From Ananas comosus (lineage: Eukaryota > Streptophyta > Magnoliopsida > Poales > Bromeliaceae), in NCBI RefSeq assembly GCF_001540865.1, contig NC_033623.1:10027591-10091590 (forward strand): a stretch of DNA of 64,000 nt, read 5' to 3'. Under the pieces are notes generated by a model. That model saw only the letters and a list, made by a program, of their open reading frames with translations, made no database searches and had not been told where the DNA came from. The translations under genes were made by a program, and so were the position numbers. Positions 45,426-55,754 of the stretch are shown here, one piece after another (position 1 is the first letter of the stretch; every line of letters begins with the position of its first letter).

Positions 45426-46302
45426 GCTACTATTCTCTTAAGAGGATAGAAGCCTTTGTCCTATCAAGTCATTTTAGATGATTGAGACTTCAAATTACTA
45501 ATCGATACGGTTGATATTGATCTACACTATTAGAAATATTTAGAAACTGGATTTTTTTTAATTTTTAAAAATCATTATCAAGTCCATCGAAGAGTCGAAA
45601 AATGAATGGTAAAAAACAAATGACTTTCTGAAAACAGAGGTTAGACTTTCTCAATTTACGATCAGAGTTATTAAACATTATCTAAATAGTATAAAGAATT
45701 TTTTATCAAAAAATCAACCGGTTTGGATTACTCTACACCGTTAAACAAGCAAACGGCTCATATAGACCGTCAAAAAAATGTCAATTTTGCAATTCTTTGA
45801 TCACTATGTAAATAATTTTTAAAATTTATAAAATTTAGTTTCTAAATAATTCAAATACTCTAGATCAATTTCAACATTTTCGATTATCAATTTAGGATCT
45901 CTATCATCAAAAATGATTTGATAGAGGGATGTACGGTTGGGATGATGTGAGACTCCTAGGGTTGAGTAGATGGTTGGTTGAATAGTATGACCTAACGGAT
46001 GAAAATGATCAAAGGGGTAGATTTAACAGTAAAAAATTTACAAACACCAAGTGTTTGGTGCTTTTACAAGCACCATAGTTGGACTCTATATATATTATTT
46101 TTGAAATGTTTGTATAATAAAAGATGATAAATATTTAGGCTTTTTGATATATTAATACATTACAAATCTTGTTGGACTATATAAATAATTATATAAGGTG
46201 CACTTTTTTTTTCCTTAAAATATATAAACTATCGAATGAATTTTATTATCTTTCATTCATATGAGAAAATAACAATATTTAAGAAAAATTAATATTTTAT
46301 AT
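45426..46302. mobile_element. fam2 and Mutator-like MITE remnants
   Basis: 45418-45925 shows fam2 inner words in both directions (attactaatcgatacggttg, tttcgattatcaatttagg). 45920-46093 is one arm of the GAGTCCGG family, ending agcaccatagttggactc. Ends are approximate and no target duplication was found. Confidence 0.5.
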
Positions 46303-47215
46303 GAGTCTGGCTATTATGCTATCAATAGCACCAAGCACTTGGTGCTACCAAGTTCTTCGCTATTAGATCTACCCGCTTGATCATTTTCATCCATTAGATC
46401 ATACTATTAAACCAACCACTCACTTAACCCTTAGGGCCCGTTTGGTTCGAGTTATGTAATATTATAAAGTATCTCGACATATCCAGGTATTTTGGATTTC
46501 GGCGTGAGATTACTACTGATGCTGCATTAGCGCGTTTGGTTTAATGCAGTAATGTAATACTAGATTACAGTATTTATAGCATTAATACGTTTGGTTCAGT
46601 TTATAAAATTTAGTAATCCTGACATAAAAGTATAGTTTTTTCAAAATTGCCCTTGTTGTGGTCATTTGAATCTTATTTTTTGTGGAAATGACGAATGGAG
46701 GGAAGGAGATCGTGATGATTACCTAGGAGGACGACGCAATAGAAAATGATAGGTGTTCGTGCGAGAGAGTGAAAGAGAGAGAGAGAGAGAGAGAGACACG
46801 TCGAGAGAGAGAGAGAGAGCGAGAGAAAGCGGCGTGCGAAAGAGAGGGGTAAGGCGAGAGAGAGATGAAAATAATGATGTTAATTAGATTTGGGGTTGTT
46901 GGAGGATAAAATTATCATTTTACATAATATGTAGTATTAACGGGTTTCAGTAATGCAAGATACACGACCACCCTTCCGTTAATATTTTCGATGTAATCCT
47001 ATTCGATTTGTAATGCTACATTAACGACTAGATTACATAGCGGATAAACCAAACATAGTTATCCTGGCAGGATTGCCTGTAATCCTGCCAGGATAACTCG
47101 AACCAAACGCACCCTTAAAGGATTATTATCATCCTAACCATGCATCCCCTCATCTAAGTACCAAAAACCAAATAGCACTAATAACTTAGTGCTATACAGT
47201 ATAGTAGTCTAGTTC
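46303..47215. mobile_element. Mutator-like MITE (GAGTCCGG family) with perfect 9-bp duplication
   Basis: It begins GAGTCTGGCTATTATGC and ends GTATAGTAGTCTAGTTC. The flanks are ATTTTATAT at 46294-46302 and 47216-47224. A 9-bp target duplication is a hallmark of Mutator-type elements, and this copy is the best evidence for classifying the whole family. Without the nested Tourist-like element it is 229 bp. Confidence 0.85.
46434..47114. mobile_element. Tourist-like (PIF/Harbinger) MITE nested in the Mutator-like MITE
   Basis: It begins GGGCCCGTTTGGTTCGAG and ends CTCGAACCAAACGCACCC. The flanks are TTA at 46431-46433 and TTA at 47115-47117. The inverted ends extend over about 20 bp with few mismatches. 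A GA microsatellite is at about 46775-46825. It has no coding region. Confidence 0.85.
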
Positions 47216-47234
47216 ATTTTATATTTAATAAACA

Positions 47235-47880
47235 TATTTTACTATAAAATATGCCTCTTGTGTTTTCGAAAACATGAAGACCTCTGTTTGTAAATTTTTT
47301 TCAATGATTTACGGTGTTGGAATTATTTAGAAACCAAATTTTATAATTTTTTGACTTTGTTTACCTAATAAATAAGTAGTTTCAAATAAATGGCTAAAAA
47401 TAAAAATTTCATAAGAAACAGTGATAAAAGACTAAAATTTCAAATTAAAAAAATTAATCTTACTATTAATGGTAAGTAAAATTTTCTTTTAAAACTTTAT
47501 CTAAATGTCTATACAGTTAAAGTTACGAACGTGCCATATCGGTCATTAAAATAATTATTTTTGAGACCCTTTGATCACTTCGAAAATAATATCGAAAAAT
47601 AATAAAATTTGGTTTTTAGATAGTTCCAATATGGCAAATCATGTCTAACGGAATCGATCGTCGAATCAGATGTTTCACCTTCGAAAATAATTACAAGCAC
47701 GGAGACCTCCGTACTTTCAAAAATATAGTAGCCTAGCTTTATTATTATATTAATAATATTATATTTTATTAGCGGTATTCATATCGATGTCCTAATTTTG
47801 TGGAAGTTGTCGTTCCAAGTTGTGTCGTTGTCCCAAGTCTCATATCCGTATCTGTGACATCGAGGTTCTAACAATTATAA
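47235..47880 (-). repeat. Inverted copy of the 38.56-39.13 kb block
   Basis: 47235-47755 is the fam2 MITE in reverse. 47756-47880 is the reverse of the sulfotransferase downstream flank (aaattttgtggaagttgtcg, tccaagttgtgtcg). Both MITE and flank are present, so this is a duplication of a piece of that neighbourhood and not a separate MITE insertion. 49560-49700 is a weaker further copy of the flank. Confidence 0.65.
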
Positions 47881-48910
47881 ATTCATTAAAATAAATAATT
47901 AACTCAAATTTTAAATTTAAAATATCGTTGACCGATTCAAATCAAACAAATTAAAAAATTGGCCAGAAAAACTAAGATTTTGAAAGACTAGATAGTTAAT
48001 TCCAAATAGCCATAGTTCAGGTATGTTTTCACACAATTTTACCTAACTTTTCTCTAGTTTCATCTTTTTTTCTTTTTCTTTTAGCTTTTACATAAACTTT
48101 GTAGTTGTGCTTCAATATTTATGAGCTTGATTTTAATTTTAAGTGTCGTTGGAGATCACAGAAAGATTGCGATATGCATGGGTGACGCAAAAGTATTATG
48201 AAAATATATTATATTTATTTTCATTTGTAATATCGTGTTCTTTGTATCATAATAAATTGGTTACAAAATAAGTACGATAAAAAAATATTTTATTTATTTT
48301 CATACGTAACATCACATTCTCTATATCACTATAAATTAGTTACAAAATATTTTTTTCGATCCTACTAGAAAACAGGAAAACATAACTCCCCAAATCCATT
48401 TTGTCTACTAATTAATATTAGATGGCCTCGATACCAAACAAATTAACCTTTAGTTAATTTGTGTTTAGGTTGGAAGGCTATTATCTTTATTTAATTTCCC
48501 CGATGATGATGATGATGATTATTATTATTATTATTATTATTATNTTTTCTATTTATTTATTTTGTGCAAATTAGATCGGAATGAATGGTTGAAATTAAAC
48601 TCATAAAGCTTCGCACAACGGTTATATTTGAATAAAATGAACCATAATAATTATTTTCTCGTAGAAATTACTTCCATTAACAATTAATTGCAGAACTGCT
48701 ATGTTCAGCTAAGGCTAAAGACGCACTAATTACTTGCGAAGGAGTGGACCAATTATTACAGAGTTAGGTGATGTTGCATTTGTTACAATTATCCATTTTG
48801 TCTACTAATTAATATTAGATGGCCTCGATACCAAACAAATTAACCTTTAGTTTGTGTTTAGGTTGGAAGGCTATTATCTTTATTTAATTTCCCCGATGAT
48901 GATGATGATG

Positions 48911-48943
<33 letters not shown>

Positions 48944-50373
48944 TGTTTAGCTTTGGGGACCGCTCTTTATAATTGTTTCCTTTCTTTGATTTAGTAATGT
49001 TGATTGATGTTGCTTTCGAGTTCATTCCCAAACTTTTCTCTTTTAATCAAGCTCTTGTAGCCTACGGGCATTTTCTTTTAAATGTTAGGATGATTCTAAT
49101 TTAGATTCATAGAAAAGCCATCTCATGTTAATTTCTGTAAACTTAGTGGGTATTTGGTTCCTCAAAAAATGTGTAAAGAAACACTAATTTTTTCCTATGT
49201 ACAATCACAGACACTTCTATAAGCTTTGCATGTCTTTGTCGGACACGTGCGTGGCCGTTTCGAACACGTGTTCGATGTGGACATTTCTTAGATGCACGTT
49301 TAATGCTAATCCATAGTGCATACAATTAAAAAAGTATATACCCTTTTTTTTTTTTCTATACATATATAATGTAAGATGATAAATATTTAGCTTTATGATG
49401 AATTAATGTATATAATTTTTTTGACAATATAAATAAATTATGTAAGGTGGAGAATTTTTTTTAAAAAAATATGAACTATTAATCAAAATTTTATTAACTT
49501 TCATTCGTATGTGAAATATAATAATATTTTATCAAAATTAATATTTTATATATAATAAAAATATATTATTATATTAATAATATTATATTTTATTAGCGGT
49601 GTCTATACCGTATCTGTGTCCTAATTTTTTGAAAGTTGCCGAGTCGCAGTGTCCGAGTCGTGTCGTACGTATTCCGTGTCAATGTCCGTGATGTCTAAAT
49701 TTCCACAGTTTTTATTTTCTAAATAAAAAACTAAAAATATTATTATTTTATAAAATCTGAAAAAAAAAAAAAAGAAATAAAAATAGCCAGTTGGGGACCT
49801 TCGTGAGTTGCTGATCATTTATTTATTTATTTTTCTATTTATTTTGCGCAAATTAGAGTTGGAATGAATGGTTGAACATAAAGCTTCACACCATGGTTAA
49901 TTATATTTGTATGGTCCATACAAATGAACTTTTCTCATTATTTATACATGCTCAGGCGGTCGAATCTAAAATAAACAGAAAACTTAAAATGACACTACAA
50001 GTTTTTTTTTAAAAAAATGTATTTGTTTAGGAGCACTTCACTGTAACAAGTAACAAGTATGCATCATAATAATTATTTCCTCACCGAAATTACTTCCACC
50101 AACAGTTGCAGAGCTGTTGAGTTCAGCTAAGCTGAAAGACGCACTAATTAACAATCTATTTTGCGAAACTTTATTTCGGGCCATGTTATAATTACCAAGC
50201 AAACTACAAAGATCCGCCCTAAAACATGATATGATCATAACACAACATTAAGATTACATATACCAAATCCGGTACATCTTATACATCTCTTAAACTCTCA
50301 TCACAGTACTATATATATAGCTAGGAAGAACTTATTCATACTATTTATATTGTATGCACGATCCCCTTAATTA
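47881..50373. other. AT-rich region with local duplications, upstream side of no gene
   Basis: 47881-48015 is half of a fam3 MITE. 48394-48543 recurs at 48791-48941, both ending in a GAT/ATT microsatellite, and an N is at 48544. 48547-48730 recurs diverged at 49830-50155 (gaatgaatggttgaa, aattacttcca, gttcagctaag). No gene was recognised. 50200-50373 is the probable 3' UTR of the Kunitz gene. Confidence 0.5.
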
Positions 50374-51000
50374 TTAAGCTTTGGACTTAACGTTCTTAAA
50401 CATAACTGGGAACGGCGCATCACTTAGCCCCAGGAGCCTCTTCCCATCCTCGCTAACCACACCCACATCCCCACACACGACCTTGCAAAACCTGCAGACG
50501 CTCGGACAAAACTCGATCTTGTAACCTCTGTCCAGAAACTTCTCGATCTTGAACCAATTGCTGACGGTATCCGGGCCCGGGCTCCCCTGCACGCCGCCCG
50601 TCGCCACGAACCGCCGCTGCTGCCGGCCTTCTCCCCCCTCCGTGTCCCCGAGCCGCCAGACGGTCGACTGCACGCAGACTGTCACGACGTCGAACCGCAC
50701 GTTGACGTCCGTCGACAGACGGACAGTGTCGTCGGCTGCGGCGGCGCTGTCGACAGGCGAAAACGTCACCGGCAGGCCCATTTTGACTTCTTGGGGTTCT
50801 TGGGCCACGTACAGCGGGCACATGCGGTGGCGCTGCGCGAGAGTGAGGCCGCCGCCGCGGATGACGGGCAGGACGTAGTACGACTCGCCACGGCGCAGCG
50901 GGTGGCCGTCGGTGTCGTACACGGGTTCCGGGGGAGCAGCGCGCACGGCGGGGACGGCGAAGAGGAAGAGGGATAAGAGGGATAGTAGTAGGAGAGCCAT
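50374..51000 (-). CDS. Kunitz-type (STI family) protease inhibitor-like protein, secreted
   Basis: 208 residues, one exon, typical in length. A signal peptide (about 1-21, MALLLLSLLSLFLFAVPAVRA) directs it to the secretory path. The mature start VYDTDGHPLRRGESYYVLPV is the Kunitz legume-inhibitor signature, followed by MCPLYV (60-65), GLPVTFSP (75-82), CVQSTVW (109-115), and YKIEFCPSVCRFCKVVCGDVGV (160-181, quoted here in parts: KIEFCPS, CRFCKVVCGDVGV). Cysteines are at 61, 109, 165, 169, 172 and 176; the canonical two disulfides need four, so two extra lie in the last cluster. The family blocks serine or cysteine proteases in defence or seed storage, and some members (miraculin-like) have other roles. 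The reactive-site residue cannot be read securely, so the target is open. High GC contrasts with the flanks. Confidence 0.88.
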   Translation of the reverse strand: MALLLLSLLSLFLFAVPAVRAAPPEPVYDTDGHPLRRGESYYVLPVIRGGGLTLAQRHRMCPLYVAQEPQEVKMGLPVTFSPVDSAAAADDTVRLSTDVNVRFDVVTVCVQSTVWRLGDTEGGEGRQQRRFVATGGVQGSPGPDTVSNWFKIEKFLDRGYKIEFCPSVCRFCKVVCGDVGVVSEDGKRLLGLSDAPFPVMFKNVKSKA

Positions 51001-51047
51001 GGAGCATATAAGTTGGTGAAGCGATCACCACATTACGGATGTGCTGG

Positions 51048-51055
51048 TATTTATA
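51048..51055 (-). promoter_or_regulatory. TATA box of the Kunitz gene
   Basis: TATAAATA on the minus strand, 48-55 bp upstream of the ATG. That spacing would leave a 5' UTR of about 20-25 nt. The sequence just downstream (CTCTCTATAAATACCAGC) is a good plant core promoter. Confidence 0.6.
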
Positions 51056-52430
51056 GAGAGAACTACAGGTACTCACAATTATGCGTACAAAGAAAATCAT
51101 ACAACTTGTGCAATTAAAGAGAATGGAGCCAATAAGTATGAATGATACGAGTTCCACATTATTTAGATAGGATAGATAGGAGTAATACTGTACTTCCAAA
51201 TAAGTTTTATAATACTTTACAAACTAACGTACGTGGTGCTAAATAAAAATTTGATAAAAACGATACATAACTTACTTACACTGTAGAGCATTTTGAATCG
51301 GCTAACTAATTTTTTAATTTGTTAGATTTGAATTAGTCTGTCAACGTTAAGTACTTCAAACTTTAAACTAATTATTTTAATAAATTCATAGCTACAAAAA
51401 TTACATAAAGTATTCTAATTAAACTGTAAAGATAAACAACACGTTTAGATTTTTAAGTCAATGTGCGGTTGACGGACTCAAACCAAATAAATTGAAAGAT
51501 TGAATAGCAAAATTAAAATTTTAAAAAATTAGAAAGTTAACTTAAAATAATCTATAATTTTCTGTACAATCTTATTATTATTTTTTTTTTTCAATTGGAC
51601 AGATTAGGGATCCCGAACTATAAAAAGGAGCATGCACGTTAATACGTTGACTCGGGTTTTTGAAGATAGAGATGTACTACTTTTGTACGTTAGAGGCAAG
51701 TGGATAAGATCTCATGAGAAGATGATTCGTCACACATTTATGTCTTTGCTCCGAATTGGGTTAGTGAGGAGCTCAATATTCGAGCAATTAATGCTTAGAA
51801 TTCCAACCGTTCACACTACTATATTAACTACATCCTACTATGCTACCTGTCATGAACTAAAGCGAAACCGCTTATCTGACCCGTGCGGCACTTGTCTTAT
51901 TTCTCGAAGTGAGCAAGTCTATCTTTCTATTTGTTAGGTCAGGATCTACTTGCCCTAAGACCAAGTACAAAAGAGAGAAAAAGAGTTTGAAAAATATTGT
52001 GTATTGATAAAAGTTGAGAGTATAACTGGTTTATTAAGGAGAATGATGGAGGTTACATCTTTATATAGGCTACTCGCCATCCAGACTACAAATAAAAAGG
52101 TGTCAAGTAGCGCATAACTACAAGGCAAAGAGGGATGCTGCAAGTTTCCAAGAGACTATATTTATTACCCACCTAGAAACTCTAAGGGACTTTTAACCCT
52201 TCGGCATCTGCACCATCAGTCTTGAGATTCGCGTAGAAACTTCTAGAACGTTCTAGCAAAACCTCCGATAGAACGCTCCTTCGAAGATTGGGCCACTATC
52301 GACGAGAAATCAGCGGAAAATATTTTGTCCATGACATACTGTACTCTAAAAGCTTACGCTATTAGAGACGTCTAGACTCGAGACTTTCCAAAGACGTGGA
52401 CTTGAATTAAATGGAAGAAAATTAATATGC
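51056..52430. other. Kunitz gene upstream region and intergenic DNA
   Basis: 51290-51560 is a fam3 MITE (gttagatttgaattagtctg, ggactcaaaccaaataaattg). 51600-51950 has an open plus frame without any recognisable domain. The stretch 51950-52430 is unremarkable. No gene was called. Confidence 0.4.
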
Positions 52431-52431
52431 T

Positions 52432-52672
52432 AAGCTTAAACTGTTAGAGAACGATATTTAAATATTTTTATATTTAACACTTTTCCTCACATTTGAACTC
52501 GAGACTTTTCAAAACATGGGCTCGAATTAAATAGGAGAAAATTAATATACTAGGAGTACTCTAGCGTGACTTGAACTCAGAACCTCATGTTCTGATACCA
52601 AGTGAAATAATCGTTATACTTTAAAACTTTAAGCTATTAAAAAATGATATTTAAATATTTTTATATTTAACA
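52432..52672 (-). mobile_element. TRIM-like element with 70-bp LTR and tRNA-Met primer site
   Basis: On the minus strand the LTR is TGTTAAATATAAAAATAT... to ...TTTCA (52672-52603). It is followed by TGGTATCAGAAC (52600-52589), a close match to the TGGTATCAGAGC primer-binding site. A non-coding internal part of about 110 bp comes next, then a GA-rich stretch (gaggaaaag) and a second LTR start at 52479. A second internal-like piece lies beyond it. It is the same class as 24147-24988. Confidence 0.65.
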
Positions 52673-53266
52673 GATATTATACTTTTTTATCAAAAATATT
52701 ATTGAATTATTATTTTTTTATTAATTTCTCTATTGTTCTTTATATTTATATTTGTTTACCATCTATTAACTTTGTTTATTTTCCTTAAGACATCAATAAA
52801 CTGCCATCATATCCCCAATCTTGATAATAATAATATTGACAATTTATTATTTGAGACAACAGTTAACAACTCTCATAAAAGGCACCGTTGATTATATGAA
52901 TTATACAAACTATAAAGATAAATAACACATTCAAAATTTGAAATCGAAACGCAGTTGACTAATTCAAATTGAATAAATTGAAAGATTCAATAGTAAAATT
53001 CAAAAGTTTAAAAGACTGGATGGTCGAATTAAAATGGTCTATTAATTGTTCAAATAAGTTCTGCATTTTGTTCAAACTGTCTAAACATTCAATTAATTTG
53101 GTCACCAACAATTAAAAGAAAAATTAAATGAGGGGTCGTAGATTAGTCTCTAAATTGACACAAAGGGTTAAATAGTTTAGCAAGATCTAGAGATTAATAA
53201 TTAATGCGAGAAACAATTAATGTGGATCTCCAAGTTCTGGATGGCACAAATCCTTCTTTTTCTTTT

Positions 53267-53313
<47 letters not shown>

Positions 53314-53880
53314 CTTTTTTTGTGATTCACACCTCGTCATTTGTATACTTTTATAAAATAATATAAACGAAGCCTACATTCCTACAATGAATGAGTAGGG
53401 AATTAACTACGTGTTATTAATTAGAGAGACAATGCCACGCGCTTTGTCCTGCCTTGTTCAGTCTCTTTCGCAGCATAAAATTGTACTGCATAGGCTCAAC
53501 TTCTAATTGTAAAATTACATATGTCCAAAATATCCGAAATTTTGGATTGGACCCTATCCGGATCCGATTAAAAATAGATAGTATATGAATAAAAAAACTT
53601 ACTCATTTCAAATAAAGGTCCGAAAACTTTATACCTATAACCTGTTCGGATCCAACCTAGACTTGGTCCTTCATTGGGCAGATTCTGAAATAGTTTAATC
53701 TCGGGACTCAGACCTGGAACCGGATCCAATCTCGGTAACATACCAGGCCGTCAAAAAGTGGTAAAGAGAAAAAACTGGAATACTTGATACTTTTTTCTTC
53801 ATTATAATGTTTTGGATTTAATGTATATTTGTGTTTTACCTATATTATAGTAGGTGCATGTGCGTTTGGACTTAAGATAT
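52673..53880. other. AT-rich intergenic DNA, half fam3 MITE, long poly-T
   Basis: 52880-53040 is half of a fam3 MITE. A poly-T run of almost 50 bases is at about 53266-53313. 53530-53760 has degenerate ggatccgattaaaaa and cggatccaatctcgg words like the subterminal parts of hAT-type elements. No gene was recognised. Confidence 0.4.
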
Positions 53881-53884
53881 ATGT

Positions 53885-53950
53885 TTTTTTTTTGAGAAAA
53901 AGATAGTATTCTACTCGTTTCATTCATTGTTTTAAAAATAAGCTTTGCTG
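53885..53950 (-). mobile_element. Short SINE/LINE 3' tail fragment, antisense
   Basis: The minus strand reads a diverged tail (gaatgaaacgagtagaatac) followed by tctttttctcaaaaaaaaaa, the same tail as the SINEs here. It lies between similar flanks ggacttaagatatatgtt and ggacttgtggtatatgtt, which may be a mutated target duplication. Confidence 0.5.
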
Positions 53951-54035
53951 GACTTGTGGTATATGTTATTTGACTAGTTGTATGTATTTTATACAATTAA
54001 ATTATATGTGTTTGGACTCATCAATATAATTTCTA

Positions 54036-54521
54036 CAGAAAGCTGTGACCACCTCTTCAGCCATTGTGTGTTCATCCGATATCTTCTCCTCTCTGTCGCG
54101 AAACTCCCGGAGGTAAATGCAACGGAACCTTGCGATGCACGAGATCTTTGGACCACTATCTCCAACACTAACGACGCACAAAACAGATCGGAAGGTCTAA
54201 CTTCTTTGGCGGCAATCTGGTGGGTTGCATGGAATGAAAGAAATCACTTTATCTTCAACCTAAAGGCCCCTGATGCGGCTCGAGCTCTTGACCGCGCCAA
54301 CCTCCTAGTGACATCTTGGATGAATCTACTGTGATCTGCCCCTGCGCCTGTTCTTTCCTGTTTTACTTTTACTTTGTTTCTTTCAGTTTTTTTCTTGTTT
54401 TGGTTTTCTGTTTTTCTACTTTCCTGTCTCTTGCTCCGGAAGCCCCAGCTGCTTCCAATCTGTACGCCTAGTTCATTTTGCTTAATGAATGAAGCGGGTA
54501 GCTCGCTACCTTTTCTCAAAA

Positions 54522-54550
<29 letters not shown>
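54036..54550 (+). mobile_element. LINE, strongly 5'-truncated, with SINE-type tail
   Basis: The start encodes the end of ORF2: DHLFSHC, the last part of the zinc knuckle, then WWVAWNERNHFIF and a stop at 54332. A 3' UTR follows and ends GAAGCGGGTAGCTCGCTACC and tttctcaaaaa plus a TA microsatellite. The flanks ATATAATTTC at about 54025 and 54546 may be the target duplication, though the TA tract makes this less sure. The tail matches the SINEs at 1571, 11363 and 55376. Confidence 0.75.
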
Positions 54551-54552
<2 letters not shown>

Positions 54553-54599
54553 CAATTATTATGGCCTTGTATGTATTAATCCGTAGATAAAAAGCTAAT

Positions 54600-54930
54600 G
54601 AAGTTATCTAAACTATGGATTATTTTGATTTGACTATTTGATCCTCCAAAACTTTTATTTTACTATTTAATATTTCAATTTGTTTAATTTGAAACATTCT
54701 ACGGCACTGTGACTTTAAAATTGAAGCTAATTGCTTATCTTTAGTAAACTTATAGTTGTGGGAATTGCATAAGATATATCAACTAACTTATAAAAATAAA
54801 CGACGCATTCAAAGTTTTTAAATTAAAGTATTGTTGACTGACTCAAATTAAACGAATTGAAAGGTTTGGCAACAAAATCAAATTTTGAAAGAATGGATAC
54901 TCGAATCAAAGTGATAATAGTTCAGGTAAG
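54600..54930. mobile_element. MITE-like element (fam3)
   Basis: Inverted ends are ctatggattattttgatttg and cgaatcaaagtgataatag. Internally atttcaatttgtttaatttg pairs with caaattaaacgaattgaaag. It is the best preserved copy of this family in the window. Confidence 0.6.
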
Positions 54931-55273
54931 TTTGTACGATTTTACGTAACTCGTATTATGTGGAGGGAGGGAGCAATGATATATATACGTACATCTATAA
55001 TATATGTGTAAATCTTGCAAAAATTAAGATTTACATATTTATCTTTTATTTTTTTTATTTGATACTATAAATTCAAACAAATTTTTTAAACTTTAAAATT
55101 ATGTGTATAAAATATACACTCTATGATACAGAGTATCAAAGTATTTTTCTGCGATTTTCTCTTAAAGAACATGGATCTCCAAATAGAAGGCAAGTTCAAA
55201 ACATCGAAACATTAATAATTGAGTGGTTTAAAAATTATTTCAACTTAATTCTATAACTATTCTGCTAATGAGA

Positions 55274-55304
<31 letters not shown>

Positions 55305-55375
55305 ATATTGAATTTGTTTAAAAAATTTTATACGATTTGTCATATATCAGCTGTTAAGATTAATTGTTGGCCACT

Positions 55376-55500
55376 AACCGTTCCTAGAGCAAGTGGCAAA
55401 GGGCTTGGTGGTTGGTACCCGAGATCCCAAGTTCGAATCCTAATTGCTAAATGAAATAAATGAAGCGGGTAGCATGCTACCTATCTTTCAAAAAAAAAAT
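55376..55500 (+). mobile_element. tRNA-derived SINE, 125 bp, with perfect 12-bp duplication
   Basis: The head carries the A-box-like TGGCAAAGGGC and the B box AGTTCGAATCC at about 55430, the internal promoter of a tRNA gene. The tail is GAAGCGGGTAGCATGCTACC, then tctttcaaaaaaaaa. The target duplication TTGTTGGCCACT is at 55364-55375 and 55501-55512. It is about 30 bp shorter than the two antisense copies owing to an internal deletion after the B box. Confidence 0.9.
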
Positions 55501-55754
55501 TTGTTGGCCACTTTTAATTTGATCAACTTTTATACTATCAAAACTAGTCCTATGTCTCCCTCTATTTCTAACCGATCTTGATGAATTTAATTTTCATATC
55601 TATCAATTTGTAACATTTATTTTTATGATTAGTTTTTTAGAATAACACGGGTAAATCCATGAAAGTTCTTAAACTAGTTACATATGTAACATCAATATTT
55701 CACAACAGCTACCTTTGAAAGTTGAAATCTTTACTAGCTCGTCCTTAAAAAGAG

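Noticed and set aside
51632..51937. A 101-codon plus frame upstream of the Kunitz gene
   Set aside because: No recognisable domain, no sign of codon bias, and it lies in AT-rich repeat-bearing DNA.
55400..55440. A true tRNA gene
   Set aside because: The A and B boxes are present, but the sequence does not fold into a full cloverleaf and belongs to a SINE with tail and target duplication.
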